Shown one piece after another: positions 18,501 through 25,819 of a stretch of 64,000 nucleotides of DNA (its first letter is position 1; each line of letters starts with the position of its first letter). The stretch is taken from NCBI GenBank assembly GCA_032358255.1, contig JAULBX010008995.1, positions 48,367 through 112,366 of the forward strand, written 5' to 3'. The notes beneath the pieces were generated by a model. The model searched no databases. It worked only from the letters and a program-made list of their open reading frames with translations, and was not told where the DNA came from. This DNA comes from Heterotrichella gracilis. Its lineage: Eukaryota; Sar; Xanthophyceae; Tribonematales; Xanthonemataceae. The position numbers and the translations under genes are program-made.

Positions 18501-19163
18501 ATGCCAAGTACTAGCAAAGCTCAACAGCGACTAATGGGAATGGCATACTCTCTTAGGAAGGGAGAAATGGACCCTAAAGATGCAAGCCAAGAAGTTAAAG
18601 ATCTAGCAGATTCAATGACACTAAAACAGTTAAAAGACTTTGCAAGTACAAAACATGAAGGACTTCCAGAAGTAGCAGAAGGAGTTGCACCAGCAAACAT
18701 TGGAGGAATGGGAGCAACATTACTTCCAACATCAACACAACCAGGATCTGGTGATATTTTATCAGGAGCTGGAGATGCAGAAGAGGAATACTTAAAAAGA
18801 AAAAAAGAGAGAAAAGATTACTTAGCAAAAATGAAAAAATTTAAAACATTTGAACAATTTCTTAATGAAAGTTCTGGAGACGCAGTAAATACATTTGCAA
18901 ACGATGAGCAACAGGAAGGATATGATGCTAAAGTTTTTTTAGGACATTTTGATGGTAGAAGTTTTAAAGCTCAGGTTTGTACGAAATTATGGCCAGACGG
19001 AGTACCTGTAACTAAACACTTTTCAAAATTCCAAGATGTAAAATTAAAAGGAGAATTTCAATTAGTAGATTCAGATCGTGGATGGTGGTATATACAAGGA
19101 CCGAAAGGAGCTTGGTACGCTGTTAAACACGCGGACTATGGAACACCTCCATTTGAATATTAA
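18501..19163 (+). CDS. DUF3008-like N-terminus fused to a capsid-targeted domain
   Basis: The first 50 residues of this 220-residue protein (MPSTSKAQQRLMGMAYSLRK) match the short DUF3008-type phage protein (SKAQQRxMGMA). A Gly/Ala-rich linker leads to an internal MKKFKTFEQFLNESSGD at residue 111 (ATG at 18831), which looks exactly like the N-terminal targeting peptides of neighbours. Either two packaged proteins have fused, or translation also starts at 18831. The C-terminal 95 residues form a Trp/Tyr-rich beta domain of unknown function. It ends the operon before a terminator at 19215. Confidence 0.55.
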   Translation: MPSTSKAQQRLMGMAYSLRKGEMDPKDASQEVKDLADSMTLKQLKDFASTKHEGLPEVAEGVAPANIGGMGATLLPTSTQPGSGDILSGAGDAEEEYLKRKKERKDYLAKMKKFKTFEQFLNESSGDAVNTFANDEQQEGYDAKVFLGHFDGRSFKAQVCTKLWPDGVPVTKHFSKFQDVKLKGEFQLVDSDRGWWYIQGPKGAWYAVKHADYGTPPFEY

Positions 19164-19214
19164 TAATTTGAGTATCATCGAATTACCACTCTATGGATAG
19201 TCTCCATAGACCAA

Positions 19215-19245
19215 AGACCCTAAGAAATTAGGGTCTTTTCTTTTT
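19215..19245 (+). terminator. Strong terminator ending the packaged-protein operon
   Basis: A 9-bp stem AGACCCTAA/TTAGGGTCT closes a GAAA tetraloop and is followed by T-rich sequence. A smaller CTATGGA/TCCATAG hairpin lies just upstream. Confidence 0.85.
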
Positions 19246-19247
19246 AC

Positions 19248-19276
19248 TGAAACTTTTAAAAGTTATTCAATATAAT
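19248..19276 (+). promoter_or_regulatory. TGAAAC-N17-TATAAT promoter
   Basis: TGAAAC at 19248 and TATAAT at 19271 with 17 bases between, immediately after a terminator and 20 bases before the ATG of the next small gene. It likely also serves the Ro-like gene. Confidence 0.65.
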
Positions 19277-19295
19277 ACCTATCCAAATAATAGAT

Positions 19296-19541
19296 ATGAA
19301 CTACATTTTCAGACCAGAAAATTATAAAGATTGGGCAAAATCTGCTATTCAAAAAATAGGGAAGACACTTGATTCTTGTACAACAATCGAACAAGTAGAT
19401 GTATCTAAAAGAATGATTGATAACTTTGTTATAATAACAGCACTCGAAGAAGATGTTCAAGAGGAGGAGCTAGAATCATTAATGAGGCTATTTTGGCTAA
19501 AAATAGACCTAAAAAAGCAAAGTATTTTTGAAACAAAATAA
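19296..19541 (+). CDS. Small helical hypothetical protein
   Basis: The 81-residue protein contains several amphipathic helices and an acidic EEDVQEEELE stretch. It has no membrane segment or recognised motif. It is the first gene after a TGAAAC-type promoter and precedes the Ro-like protein gene by 39 bases. Its position suggests expression with the replication/metabolism class, but the function is unknown. Confidence 0.45.
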   Translation: MNYIFRPENYKDWAKSAIQKIGKTLDSCTTIEQVDVSKRMIDNFVIITALEEDVQEEELESLMRLFWLKIDLKKQSIFETK

Positions 19542-19580
19542 GAATATCCTGTATAAGTTAAGAACTAAAAAATAATCAAA

Positions 19581-21014
19581 ATGAAATTCGTAGACGCTTT
19601 AAGACAAGAAGACATTGTAACAGAAAATGGAATGGCAACAAATTCAACTTCGTTGAATGCATGCGTTGATCTATTTTTTAATATTGGAGCAATGAGAGGG
19701 CAAGACAAAGAACGTTTAATTCGTACTTTTTCTTTAGCTTTTAATGAAGATCCTAAACGAGCTATGAAACTTTTGTTCTGGGCAAGAGATGTTAGAGGTG
19801 GTGCAGGAGAACGTCAAGTTTTTAAAGACATTTTAGTTTACTTAGCTGAAAATCATGATTTGGCTTTAAAACCAAACTTAGGCTTAATTGCAGAGTATGG
19901 TCGTTTTGATGACTTATTATCTCTTTTTGGAACTTATTTAGAAAATGATGCATTAATTATAATTGAAAATGCTATTAAAGCAGAAAATGGTTTATGCGCA
20001 AAATGGATGCCACGTAAGGGTCAAAATGCTGAAAAGTTACGTAAATTCATGGATTTATCTCCAAAACAATATCGTAAAACTTTAGTTAATTTAACTAATG
20101 TTGTTGAAACTAAAATGTGTGCTAAAGAATGGGATTCTATTGAATTCGGTAAATTACCATCAGTAGCTTCAGCACGATACCAAAAAGCTTTTGGTAAAAA
20201 TGCTTACGAAAGTTATTCAGCGTATATCCAATCTTTAGTGAAAGGTGAAGCTAAAATTAATGCAGGTGCTGTATATCCTTATGACATTGTTAAATCATTA
20301 GGATTCGGAAATTCTACAGTAGCAAACGAGCAATGGAAAGCACTTCCTAATTATTTAGAAGGAGCAAACGATATGATTTTACCAGTAGTGGACGTTTCCG
20401 GTTCTATGGACTGTTCAGCAGGAGGTAGTAAAAATGTAACATGTATGAATGTTGCAATTTCTTTAGGACTTTATATTTCTGAAAGAAATGAAGGTCCTTT
20501 TAAAGATGCTTTTATTACTTTCTCAGATAAACCACAACTACAAGTATTAAGTGGTTCATTGAGCGATCGCTACGCACAGATGGCGACTTCCGATTGGGGA
20601 ATGTCGACAAATCTCGAGGCAACGTTCAAGCTGATCCTAGATCAGGCCACTAAGCATAAACTATCTCAAGATGAGATGCCAAATAAAATCCTAATCCTAT
20701 CAGATATGGAATTTAATCAGGCAACTGGTTCTAGAGGTTGGGGAATTAATAGAACTGAAGCTTGGAATCCAACTGCTCATCAGATGATTGAGAAAATGTA
20801 TGAAGATGCAGGTTACAAAGCACCTCAAATGGTTTATTGGAACATTCAATCCAGAAATGGTGGAGTACCAGTAGCATTTGACAAACAAGGAACTGCATTG
20901 GTTTCTGGATTCTCTCCAGCGATTATGACAAGCTTACTTGGAGGAGATATTGAATCTCCACAACAAATAATGGACAAAACAATCTTGAGCGAGAGATACG
21001 CTCCAATTGTTTAA
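19581..21014 (+). CDS. Ro/TROVE-like vWA protein (DUF2828-type)
   Basis: The 477-residue protein has the two-part layout of Ro60-like RNA-binding proteins: an N-terminal helical repeat (TROVE/DUF2828-type, with FWARDVRGGAGERQ near residue 70 and EYGRFDDLL near residue 110) and a C-terminal von Willebrand A domain with a full MIDAS start, DVSGSMD, near residue 274. Bacterial Ro proteins bind structured noncoding Y RNAs and tether them to RNases for RNA decay. A structured noncoding region lies one gene downstream, at 21368-21742. The N-terminus MKFVDALRQEDIVTENG contains an IVTE site like those of the polyproteins, so packaging is possible. RNA binding is inferred from the family. Confidence 0.7.
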   Translation: MKFVDALRQEDIVTENGMATNSTSLNACVDLFFNIGAMRGQDKERLIRTFSLAFNEDPKRAMKLLFWARDVRGGAGERQVFKDILVYLAENHDLALKPNLGLIAEYGRFDDLLSLFGTYLENDALIIIENAIKAENGLCAKWMPRKGQNAEKLRKFMDLSPKQYRKTLVNLTNVVETKMCAKEWDSIEFGKLPSVASARYQKAFGKNAYESYSAYIQSLVKGEAKINAGAVYPYDIVKSLGFGNSTVANEQWKALPNYLEGANDMILPVVDVSGSMDCSAGGSKNVTCMNVAISLGLYISERNEGPFKDAFITFSDKPQLQVLSGSLSDRYAQMATSDWGMSTNLEATFKLILDQATKHKLSQDEMPNKILILSDMEFNQATGSRGWGINRTEAWNPTAHQMIEKMYEDAGYKAPQMVYWNIQSRNGGVPVAFDKQGTALVSGFSPAIMTSLLGGDIESPQQIMDKTILSERYAPIV

Positions 21015-21023
21015 GATATATAA
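21015..21023 (+). promoter_or_regulatory. GATATATAA late-promoter-like motif
   Basis: It overlaps the region just after the Ro-like gene stop and ends 18 bases before the ATG at 21041, so the small packaged-type gene has its own late-type promoter. Confidence 0.5.
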
Positions 21024-21040
21024 AGAAAAACAAAGTTAAT

Positions 21041-21364
21041 ATGAAGCATATTAAATTGTACGAGGAATTTGTAAATGAAGGTATCGACACAAGAGAAAAT
21101 GTAATTGAATTGTTACAAAAAGAATTAGATTGGAATAAGCCGACATTAACATTAGCAAATGACAAACATGTTAAAATGTATTCAACTTCTAAAAATAAAC
21201 TAACAACATCAAATGGAATAGTTTATTGGGGAATGTCAGGTCAAAGTTTACTCAAAGATATTAAAGAAATTTTAAAGAAAGCTAACATTAATGCTAATGT
21301 TTTTAGAGGATTTCAAACAAGTATGAGAGACGATGAACATGACTATATTATTATTTTAAATTAA
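21041..21364 (+). CDS. Small packaged-type protein with capsid-targeting peptide
   Basis: The 107-residue protein begins MKHIKLYEEFVNEGI, the clearest form of the family peptide. The rest is a small mixed domain with two helices and a Tyr-rich C-terminus and no recognised motif. It lies between the Ro-like protein and the structured noncoding region and could be transcribed together with that region up to the terminator at 21702. Confidence 0.5.
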   Translation: MKHIKLYEEFVNEGIDTRENVIELLQKELDWNKPTLTLANDKHVKMYSTSKNKLTTSNGIVYWGMSGQSLLKDIKEILKKANINANVFRGFQTSMRDDEHDYIIILN

Positions 21365-21367
21365 AGA

Positions 21368-21742
21368 AATTAGGTTCCTTACAGCAAACAATACTCAAGC
21401 AATTATTAACTAGCAACGGAATGGAACCTGGCGGATAGGTACAGCAAAAAGTACACACAGCTATGATAGAGTCTAGATAAAAACGTGGAGTTTTAAAATG
21501 GTTCGCCCTCTAAAACATTGAAGCGCTAGACAAGTGAAGTTTAACACTGAAAAATGGATCACAAGTCATACCACCCCAATAGGTGCAAGTAGGATGTAGT
21601 CGAAGTTTTAGTAGACTCTCGCGAAAGCTAAGCCGAAGACTATAAAGAGGGTTATTCTGCCGAGAAGAAAATTACGAACAACTATCCCGTATTAGATTAG
21701 AATCCTGGTAAAAATTGTTAATAACTTTTTTAACCAGGATTT
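21368..21742 (+). ncRNA. Structured noncoding RNA candidate
   Basis: The longest gap in the window, 21365-21796, has no gene-length reading frame but many local pairings. AGGTTCC (21372) pairs with GGAACCT (21423); GTAC pairs with GTAC (21439/21451); GTCTAG (21471) pairs with CTAGAC (21526); AGTG pairs with CACT (21533/21545); TAGTC (21597) pairs with GACTA (21638), enclosing a GC-GAAA-GC tetraloop hairpin. It ends at a strong terminator. Base composition is less AT-rich than flanking intergenic DNA. It does not show tRNA, tmRNA or RNase P landmarks. Being just downstream of a Ro-like gene, it could be a Y-RNA-like partner, but it is longer than typical Y RNAs. That link is inference. Confidence 0.5.
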
Positions 21743-21748
21743 TTTTAT
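21702..21748 (+). terminator. Terminator of the noncoding RNA
   Basis: ATCCTGGT pairs with ACCAGGAT, extended by A-rich/T-rich inner arms, followed by a run of seven T. Confidence 0.8.
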
Positions 21749-21749
21749 G

Positions 21750-21786
21750 TCAAATGTTTTGATTATATTTACATATCAAATTAAAA
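21750..21786 (+). promoter_or_regulatory. TATATTTAC promoter-like repeat (class B)
   Basis: A 37-base block around TATATTTAC (21764-21772) is nearly identical to the block at 33720. A shorter version is at 54692. It ends 10 bases before the ATG at 21797. TATATTTA resembles the Bacteroidota -7 element TAnnTTTG except for the last base. Confidence 0.5.
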
Positions 21787-21796
21787 CTTATACATT

Positions 21797-22060
21797 ATGA
21801 CAACGATTTCAATTCAAGACCAAGAACGTTACAATCAAATTATGAATACTCAAACATACTTGACTCAAGAAGAGTATGATTTTGTAGTTTCATATGATCC
21901 TGATGTAAAAAACAATTTTATGTATATTGGTAAATGGGATAAATCCTATGATTATTTAAACCTAAACCTATATTCAGAACACGACCATGAAAAACGCCAG
22001 TTTGAAATGGAAACTGGAGTTGTTGGAAGTTATGACGATCCTAATTATTTACGTGCATAA
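21797..22060 (+). CDS. Small acidic hypothetical protein
   Basis: The 87-residue protein is rich in Asp, Glu and Tyr, with no membrane segment or recognised motif. It is preceded by a class B promoter-like repeat and starts a run of genes (22.1-27.4 kb) linked to nucleotide and sugar-phosphate metabolism. Function unknown. Confidence 0.45.
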   Translation: MTTISIQDQERYNQIMNTQTYLTQEEYDFVVSYDPDVKNNFMYIGKWDKSYDYLNLNLYSEHDHEKRQFEMETGVVGSYDDPNYLRA

Positions 22061-22103
22061 AAAACAAAAGCAATATATAACATATAATACTTAAACACAA
22101 ATT

Positions 22104-22379
22104 ATGAATATTTTAGATGAAGCAAGCGGTATTGTAAATAACCGTTCAGAAGAAGCAGATAGACAATATGGACCTTTCTCAGAAGGCATGGATAGAGCTG
22201 CGATGATTTTTACCGGTATGACAGGAATTGAAGTTACCGGAGAACACATGTTTAAGGCATTAGTTGCACTTAAATTCTCAAGAGAATCTTACAACCACAA
22301 GCGTGATAACTTATTAGATGCAGTTGCATACATCCAAGGACTGGATAACTACATCGAAGAAAAACAAAACAATGGTTAA
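22104..22379 (+). CDS. DUF6378-like phage protein
   Basis: The 91-residue protein contains a RQYGPFSEG start, a central helix, LVALKFSRESYNHKRDNLLDAVAYIQGL and an acidic end. The pattern of a Tyr-Gly motif, a Lys-X-X-Arg helix and an Asp-X-X-Asp-Ala-X-X-Tyr helix fits the small phage DUF6378 family often found near nucleotide metabolism genes; its biochemical role is not known to me. Its end overlaps the next gene start by 8 bases. Confidence 0.5.
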   Translation: MNILDEASGIVNNRSEEADRQYGPFSEGMDRAAMIFTGMTGIEVTGEHMFKALVALKFSRESYNHKRDNLLDAVAYIQGLDNYIEEKQNNG

Positions 22380-23421
22380 TATTTACGAAGTTTTAGAATC
22401 TTTAAAGGGCAAGAAGATCGCAATTGATGATGTAGTAACTACGTATAGCTCGAAAAAAGCAAGTCACAAAAGTGCATGGGCTTTTCTACTAGCAAATCAA
22501 TTACGGTCTTTAGGATTGGAGGCAGAAGTACTTACAAAGTCCGAAGATATTCAACAATATGATGTTTGGATGGTTGCCCTTCCGATGGAATTCCAAGGGT
22601 CTTATAATCTATTTGGTGGAGCAACTGATGAACCAGCAGAGAGAATTAAAAGATTCTTAGATTTTAAAGGAGAAATCTATTGTTTAAACCGTGAAATGCC
22701 AGATGTTGGAGCCTTTGCTCAAAGTCGAATGAGAGCGTGTTCAGAATTATGGGCAACTCTTGATGTTGAAGCACTTACAAAAAGAAGTAAAGAAACCAAA
22801 ACAATCGAACTTAAATTAAATTCAGGTACTTTTGTCTTAGGAGATTCTCACTCAGTTTCAGTATATCATCCTGGAGGAAACATTAGCAGAAATGATGGTA
22901 AAACATTATTTGGTGTTATGAAAGAGGGAATGCAAACCTACGTTCCTGAAGGAACCACTCATTTGATAACTTACTTCGGTAATATCGATGTTAGACATCA
23001 CTTATGTCGCCAAGAAAAACCAGTTGATGCAACTAAAAAACTTGTAAAGAATTATTTTGAACACCTAAAATCTCTTAATATTGAAAAGATTTCAGTTGTT
23101 AAATTACTTCCAATTGAGTTTGAAGAACGCAGAATCCCAAAGACTGGATATTATAAAGGAACCCCATTTATTGGTTCTCAGCGTGAAAGAACTCAATTAA
23201 TGCAGATCTTTAACGAAGAGGTTGTAAATCTCTCGGCTATATATAATATGAATGTAATCGAATGGCCAAGTAATTGGTATGAGGAAGATCCAAAGTATTT
23301 TGCTGATACTTATATGGAGAAACCAGGTTCCGTTCACCTATCTAGAGAGTTTTATCAGTTTGATTTCGAGACGTCCGAAAAAAATAAAACATTAAAGAAA
23401 ACTATTAACAGTCTTTTTTGA
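22372..23421 (+). CDS. SGNH/GDSL-hydrolase-like protein with clamp-binding-like C-terminus
   Basis: The start was placed at ATG 22372 rather than 22318, because the upstream part overlaps the previous gene fully. The 349-residue protein has a Rossmann-like N-terminal half (residues 1-140) and a C-terminal half with LGDSHSVS near residue 157 (SGNH block I), FGNIDVRHH (block III-like) and a final SVHLSREF (catalytic His block). It may be an esterase or deacylase. It ends TINSLF, a clamp-binding-like tail. The next promoter (23419) overlaps its stop codon. Substrate unknown. Confidence 0.5.
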   Translation: MVNIYEVLESLKGKKIAIDDVVTTYSSKKASHKSAWAFLLANQLRSLGLEAEVLTKSEDIQQYDVWMVALPMEFQGSYNLFGGATDEPAERIKRFLDFKGEIYCLNREMPDVGAFAQSRMRACSELWATLDVEALTKRSKETKTIELKLNSGTFVLGDSHSVSVYHPGGNISRNDGKTLFGVMKEGMQTYVPEGTTHLITYFGNIDVRHHLCRQEKPVDATKKLVKNYFEHLKSLNIEKISVVKLLPIEFEERRIPKTGYYKGTPFIGSQRERTQLMQIFNEEVVNLSAIYNMNVIEWPSNWYEEDPKYFADTYMEKPGSVHLSREFYQFDFETSEKNKTLKKTINSLF

Positions 23422-23447
23422 AACTTTTTAAATAAAGCAAGTATAAA
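23419..23447 (+). promoter_or_regulatory. TGAAAC-N17-TATAAA promoter
   Basis: TGAAAC begins at the stop codon of the SGNH-like gene (23419); TATAAA lies at 23442 after 17 bases. It precedes the inositol-phosphate synthase ATG by 28 bases. Confidence 0.6.
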
Positions 23448-23474
23448 TTAATATAAAATTAAATTTTTAACAAA

Positions 23475-24668
23475 ATGAAAAAAATTAAAGTTGGAATTAT
23501 TGGCACAGGAAATTGTGCAAAATCATTGGTTGAAGGAGTTCAATTCTATACAGAAAACACGAACAACATTACAGGAATGATGAAATCAGATATTGGAGGT
23601 TACAAAGCCGAAAATATTGAATTTACATGTGCGTTTGAGATTGACGAACGTAAAGTTAATCAAACTCTTGGAGTTGCATTAAAACAAAAACCAAACTGTG
23701 CGTATGACATCGTTGATGTTATTACTTCTACAGCTCCGGTCTATGAAGCACCAGTAATCGATGGTTACGCTGCGTTAATGGATAACTATCCAGAAGCAAA
23801 CAGATTTTTAGTTGATGAGAAATTAAGAAACTCAACTGACAAAAATCGCACAGATTGGACTAGTAGAAAGGCAAGAGAGTGGAAAGATCAAATCATTGCT
23901 AAATTAAAAGAGCATGAAGTAGAAGTATTGGTTAACTATTTACCAGTAGGTTCTCAAAAAACTACAGAATTTTGGGCTGAAATCTGCCTAGAAACTGGAA
24001 TTTCTTTCGTAAACTGTATTCCTGTATTTATTGCATCTGATCCTGCATGGGAGCAAAGATTTATTGATGCTGGAATTCCATTGATCGGAGATGATATGCG
24101 TTCTCAATTTGGAGCGAGTATTTTATCTCAAATGTTACAAGAGCTTGCTTTTGAAAGAGGTCACCATGTAAAAGCGCACATTCAACGTAACGTTGGAGGT
24201 AACACAGATTTCTTAAACATGGAAGATAAATCTCGTTTAGCTTCTAAAAAGATTTCTAAAGAAAACGTTATCCGTGCACAAAATGAAATTAGAGGAATCT
24301 CAACTGAAGATTCATTTTTACATGCAGGTCCTTCTGAGTATATCTCATTCTATGGAGATAACAAAGTTGCTAACTTCCGTTTAGAACTTGAAGGATTTGG
24401 AGGAGCGCCAGTTCTTTTTGATGCTCAATTAAGCGTACAAGATTCACCAAACTCTGCAGGAGTTGTAATCGACGCAATTCGTTACTTAAAAGTAGCGAGA
24501 GAATTAGGAGTTGTAGGAGCATTAAGAGGTCCTTCAGCGTTTACACAAAAAACTCCACCAGATCAGATGATGTTCTCGGATGCTGTTTATGAGTGTACTG
24601 AATTAGCAGCAAGACGCTTAACTAATTCTACAAGAAAGCAATTAGTTGCCAAAACTAACGCTCTTTAA
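23475..24668 (+). CDS. ino1: Myo-inositol-1-phosphate synthase
   Basis: The 397-residue protein starts with a Rossmann nucleotide loop, GIIGTGNCAKSLVEG, and carries the family segments VNYLPVGSQ, IPLIGDDMRSQFGAS and RNVGGNTDFLNM, typical of inositol-3-phosphate synthases, which cyclise glucose-6-phosphate using NAD. Length fits the prokaryotic family. It has its own TGAAAC-type promoter and a strong terminator, so it is a self-contained unit, followed by a HAD phosphatase that could dephosphorylate its product. Some Bacteroidota use inositol for sphingolipid head groups, and bases of phage DNA can be hypermodified; either use is inference. It is a very unusual gene for a phage. Confidence 0.8.
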   Translation: MKKIKVGIIGTGNCAKSLVEGVQFYTENTNNITGMMKSDIGGYKAENIEFTCAFEIDERKVNQTLGVALKQKPNCAYDIVDVITSTAPVYEAPVIDGYAALMDNYPEANRFLVDEKLRNSTDKNRTDWTSRKAREWKDQIIAKLKEHEVEVLVNYLPVGSQKTTEFWAEICLETGISFVNCIPVFIASDPAWEQRFIDAGIPLIGDDMRSQFGASILSQMLQELAFERGHHVKAHIQRNVGGNTDFLNMEDKSRLASKKISKENVIRAQNEIRGISTEDSFLHAGPSEYISFYGDNKVANFRLELEGFGGAPVLFDAQLSVQDSPNSAGVVIDAIRYLKVARELGVVGALRGPSAFTQKTPPDQMMFSDAVYECTELAARRLTNSTRKQLVAKTNAL

Positions 24669-24684
24669 TTAATTAACTTATGAA

Positions 24685-24714
24685 AAAGAGAGCTTACGAG
24701 CTCTCTTTTTTTAT
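24685..24714 (+). terminator. Terminator after inositol-phosphate synthase
   Basis: A perfect 10-bp stem AAAGAGAGCT/AGCTCTCTTT closes a TACG loop and is followed by a T run. Confidence 0.85.
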
Positions 24715-24729
24715 CAAAAAAGACGGCGA

Positions 24730-25131
24730 ATGTTAAATATTTTTAAAAAGAAAAAAACAAACGAGGAAGTTTATGGATATGATTTTGATGGAGTAATTTC
24801 AATAGGAATTACACCAAGATCAGAACATGATGTTATTATAACTGGTAGATGTATCGATGAACAGGAAGAAATTAAAGCGATCTTAAAAGAACGTGGAATT
24901 AAATGCAAAGTTTATTTTAATCCAATGACTCTTGCAGAACGAGGAAATCATACAGTAGAAGCTAGAACATATTCTGGAAATCACAAAGCTTTCACTATTG
25001 AAACTCTTTTAGATAATGGAGTCAACATTACAAGATTTTTTGAAGATGATCCGATTCAATACCAAATTATTCAGGAAAACCTTCCTCAAATTCAATTAGT
25101 AAATGTAGTATCTTCTTTGGTAAAAAAATAA
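24730..25131 (+). CDS. HAD-superfamily phosphatase-like protein
   Basis: The 133-residue protein begins with a Lys-rich helix followed by YGYDFDGVIS (HAD motif I, nucleophile Asp near residue 18), VIITGR (motif II-like Thr) and a C-terminal FFEDDPIQ (motif IV acids). It is short, lacking a cap domain, like small HAD phosphatases of phage nucleotide or polynucleotide end processing. Its place after inositol-phosphate synthase suggests it could release free inositol, but any phosphomonoester is possible. It precedes the FkbM methyltransferase by 2 bases. Confidence 0.6.
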   Translation: MLNIFKKKKTNEEVYGYDFDGVISIGITPRSEHDVIITGRCIDEQEEIKAILKERGIKCKVYFNPMTLAERGNHTVEARTYSGNHKAFTIETLLDNGVNITRFFEDDPIQYQIIQENLPQIQLVNVVSSLVKK

Positions 25132-25133
25132 AT

Positions 25134-25811
25134 ATGTGGACAGTAGAACAAAAACAATTTAATAAATTAAAAAGAGAATACTGCACGTATTTAGGAGCAA
25201 CTGAAAGAATCGATAGAGACATGATTAAAGATTGTCTTCGACATTATATACATGACGATGTTGATTATACTGGTAAAGTATGTTTGGATCTTGGTGGTAA
25301 TGTCGGCGGTTTTACTAAAATTGCAATTGATGGAGGAGCATCCGCTGTTTATACAGTAGAATGCGATACAAGAAATTTTGAAAAGCTTTCAAATAGTTTT
25401 GCAAATGAACCAAAGGCAAATATAATGCATGCTGCTGTTTCTGGATGTGAAGATAAAACTATTAAGATCTATAAAGGAAATTCAGGAGGATCACACTGTT
25501 CAACTTCAATTATCAAAAGAAATTCATTTAATGAATATGACGAAGTTAGAAATATTCACATTAAAGAACTTCTAGAAACCTACAAACCAGATATTATCAA
25601 AGTCGATGTTGAAGGAGCAGAGTATGATATAATTCAAGATATCGCCGCATATTATCCTGATGTTCTATTTATAGAATTACACATGGGTAAAGTAAAACAA
25701 TTTGCACAACCGACAATTGACTTATTAACAGGATTATACCCTAAAAATCAAGTTAATAGTTTCGAAGTTTTCAAACATATCGGAGGATATGATTGTTGGT
25801 TTAAAAAATAA
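25134..25811 (+). CDS. FkbM-family SAM methyltransferase
   Basis: The 225-residue protein has a SAM-binding motif I, CLDLGGNVGGFTKIA (near residue 46), an acidic end of strand 2 (VECDTRNF) and the conserved FkbM segment DIIKVDVEGAEYDII (near residue 156). FkbM enzymes usually O-methylate sugars or polyketides. Coupled to the HAD phosphatase and downstream of inositol-phosphate synthase, it may methylate an inositol- or sugar-containing product. No nucleic-acid-binding domain is seen. Confidence 0.75.
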   Translation: MWTVEQKQFNKLKREYCTYLGATERIDRDMIKDCLRHYIHDDVDYTGKVCLDLGGNVGGFTKIAIDGGASAVYTVECDTRNFEKLSNSFANEPKANIMHAAVSGCEDKTIKIYKGNSGGSHCSTSIIKRNSFNEYDEVRNIHIKELLETYKPDIIKVDVEGAEYDIIQDIAAYYPDVLFIELHMGKVKQFAQPTIDLLTGLYPKNQVNSFEVFKHIGGYDCWFKK

Positions 25812-25819
25812 AAACAAAA

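Noticed and set aside
21365-21745. Group I intron, tmRNA, RNase P RNA or tRNA
   Set aside because: The region is not inside a gene, and I could not find the conserved cores, T-loop or CCA end. A covariance search would be needed to exclude remote forms.
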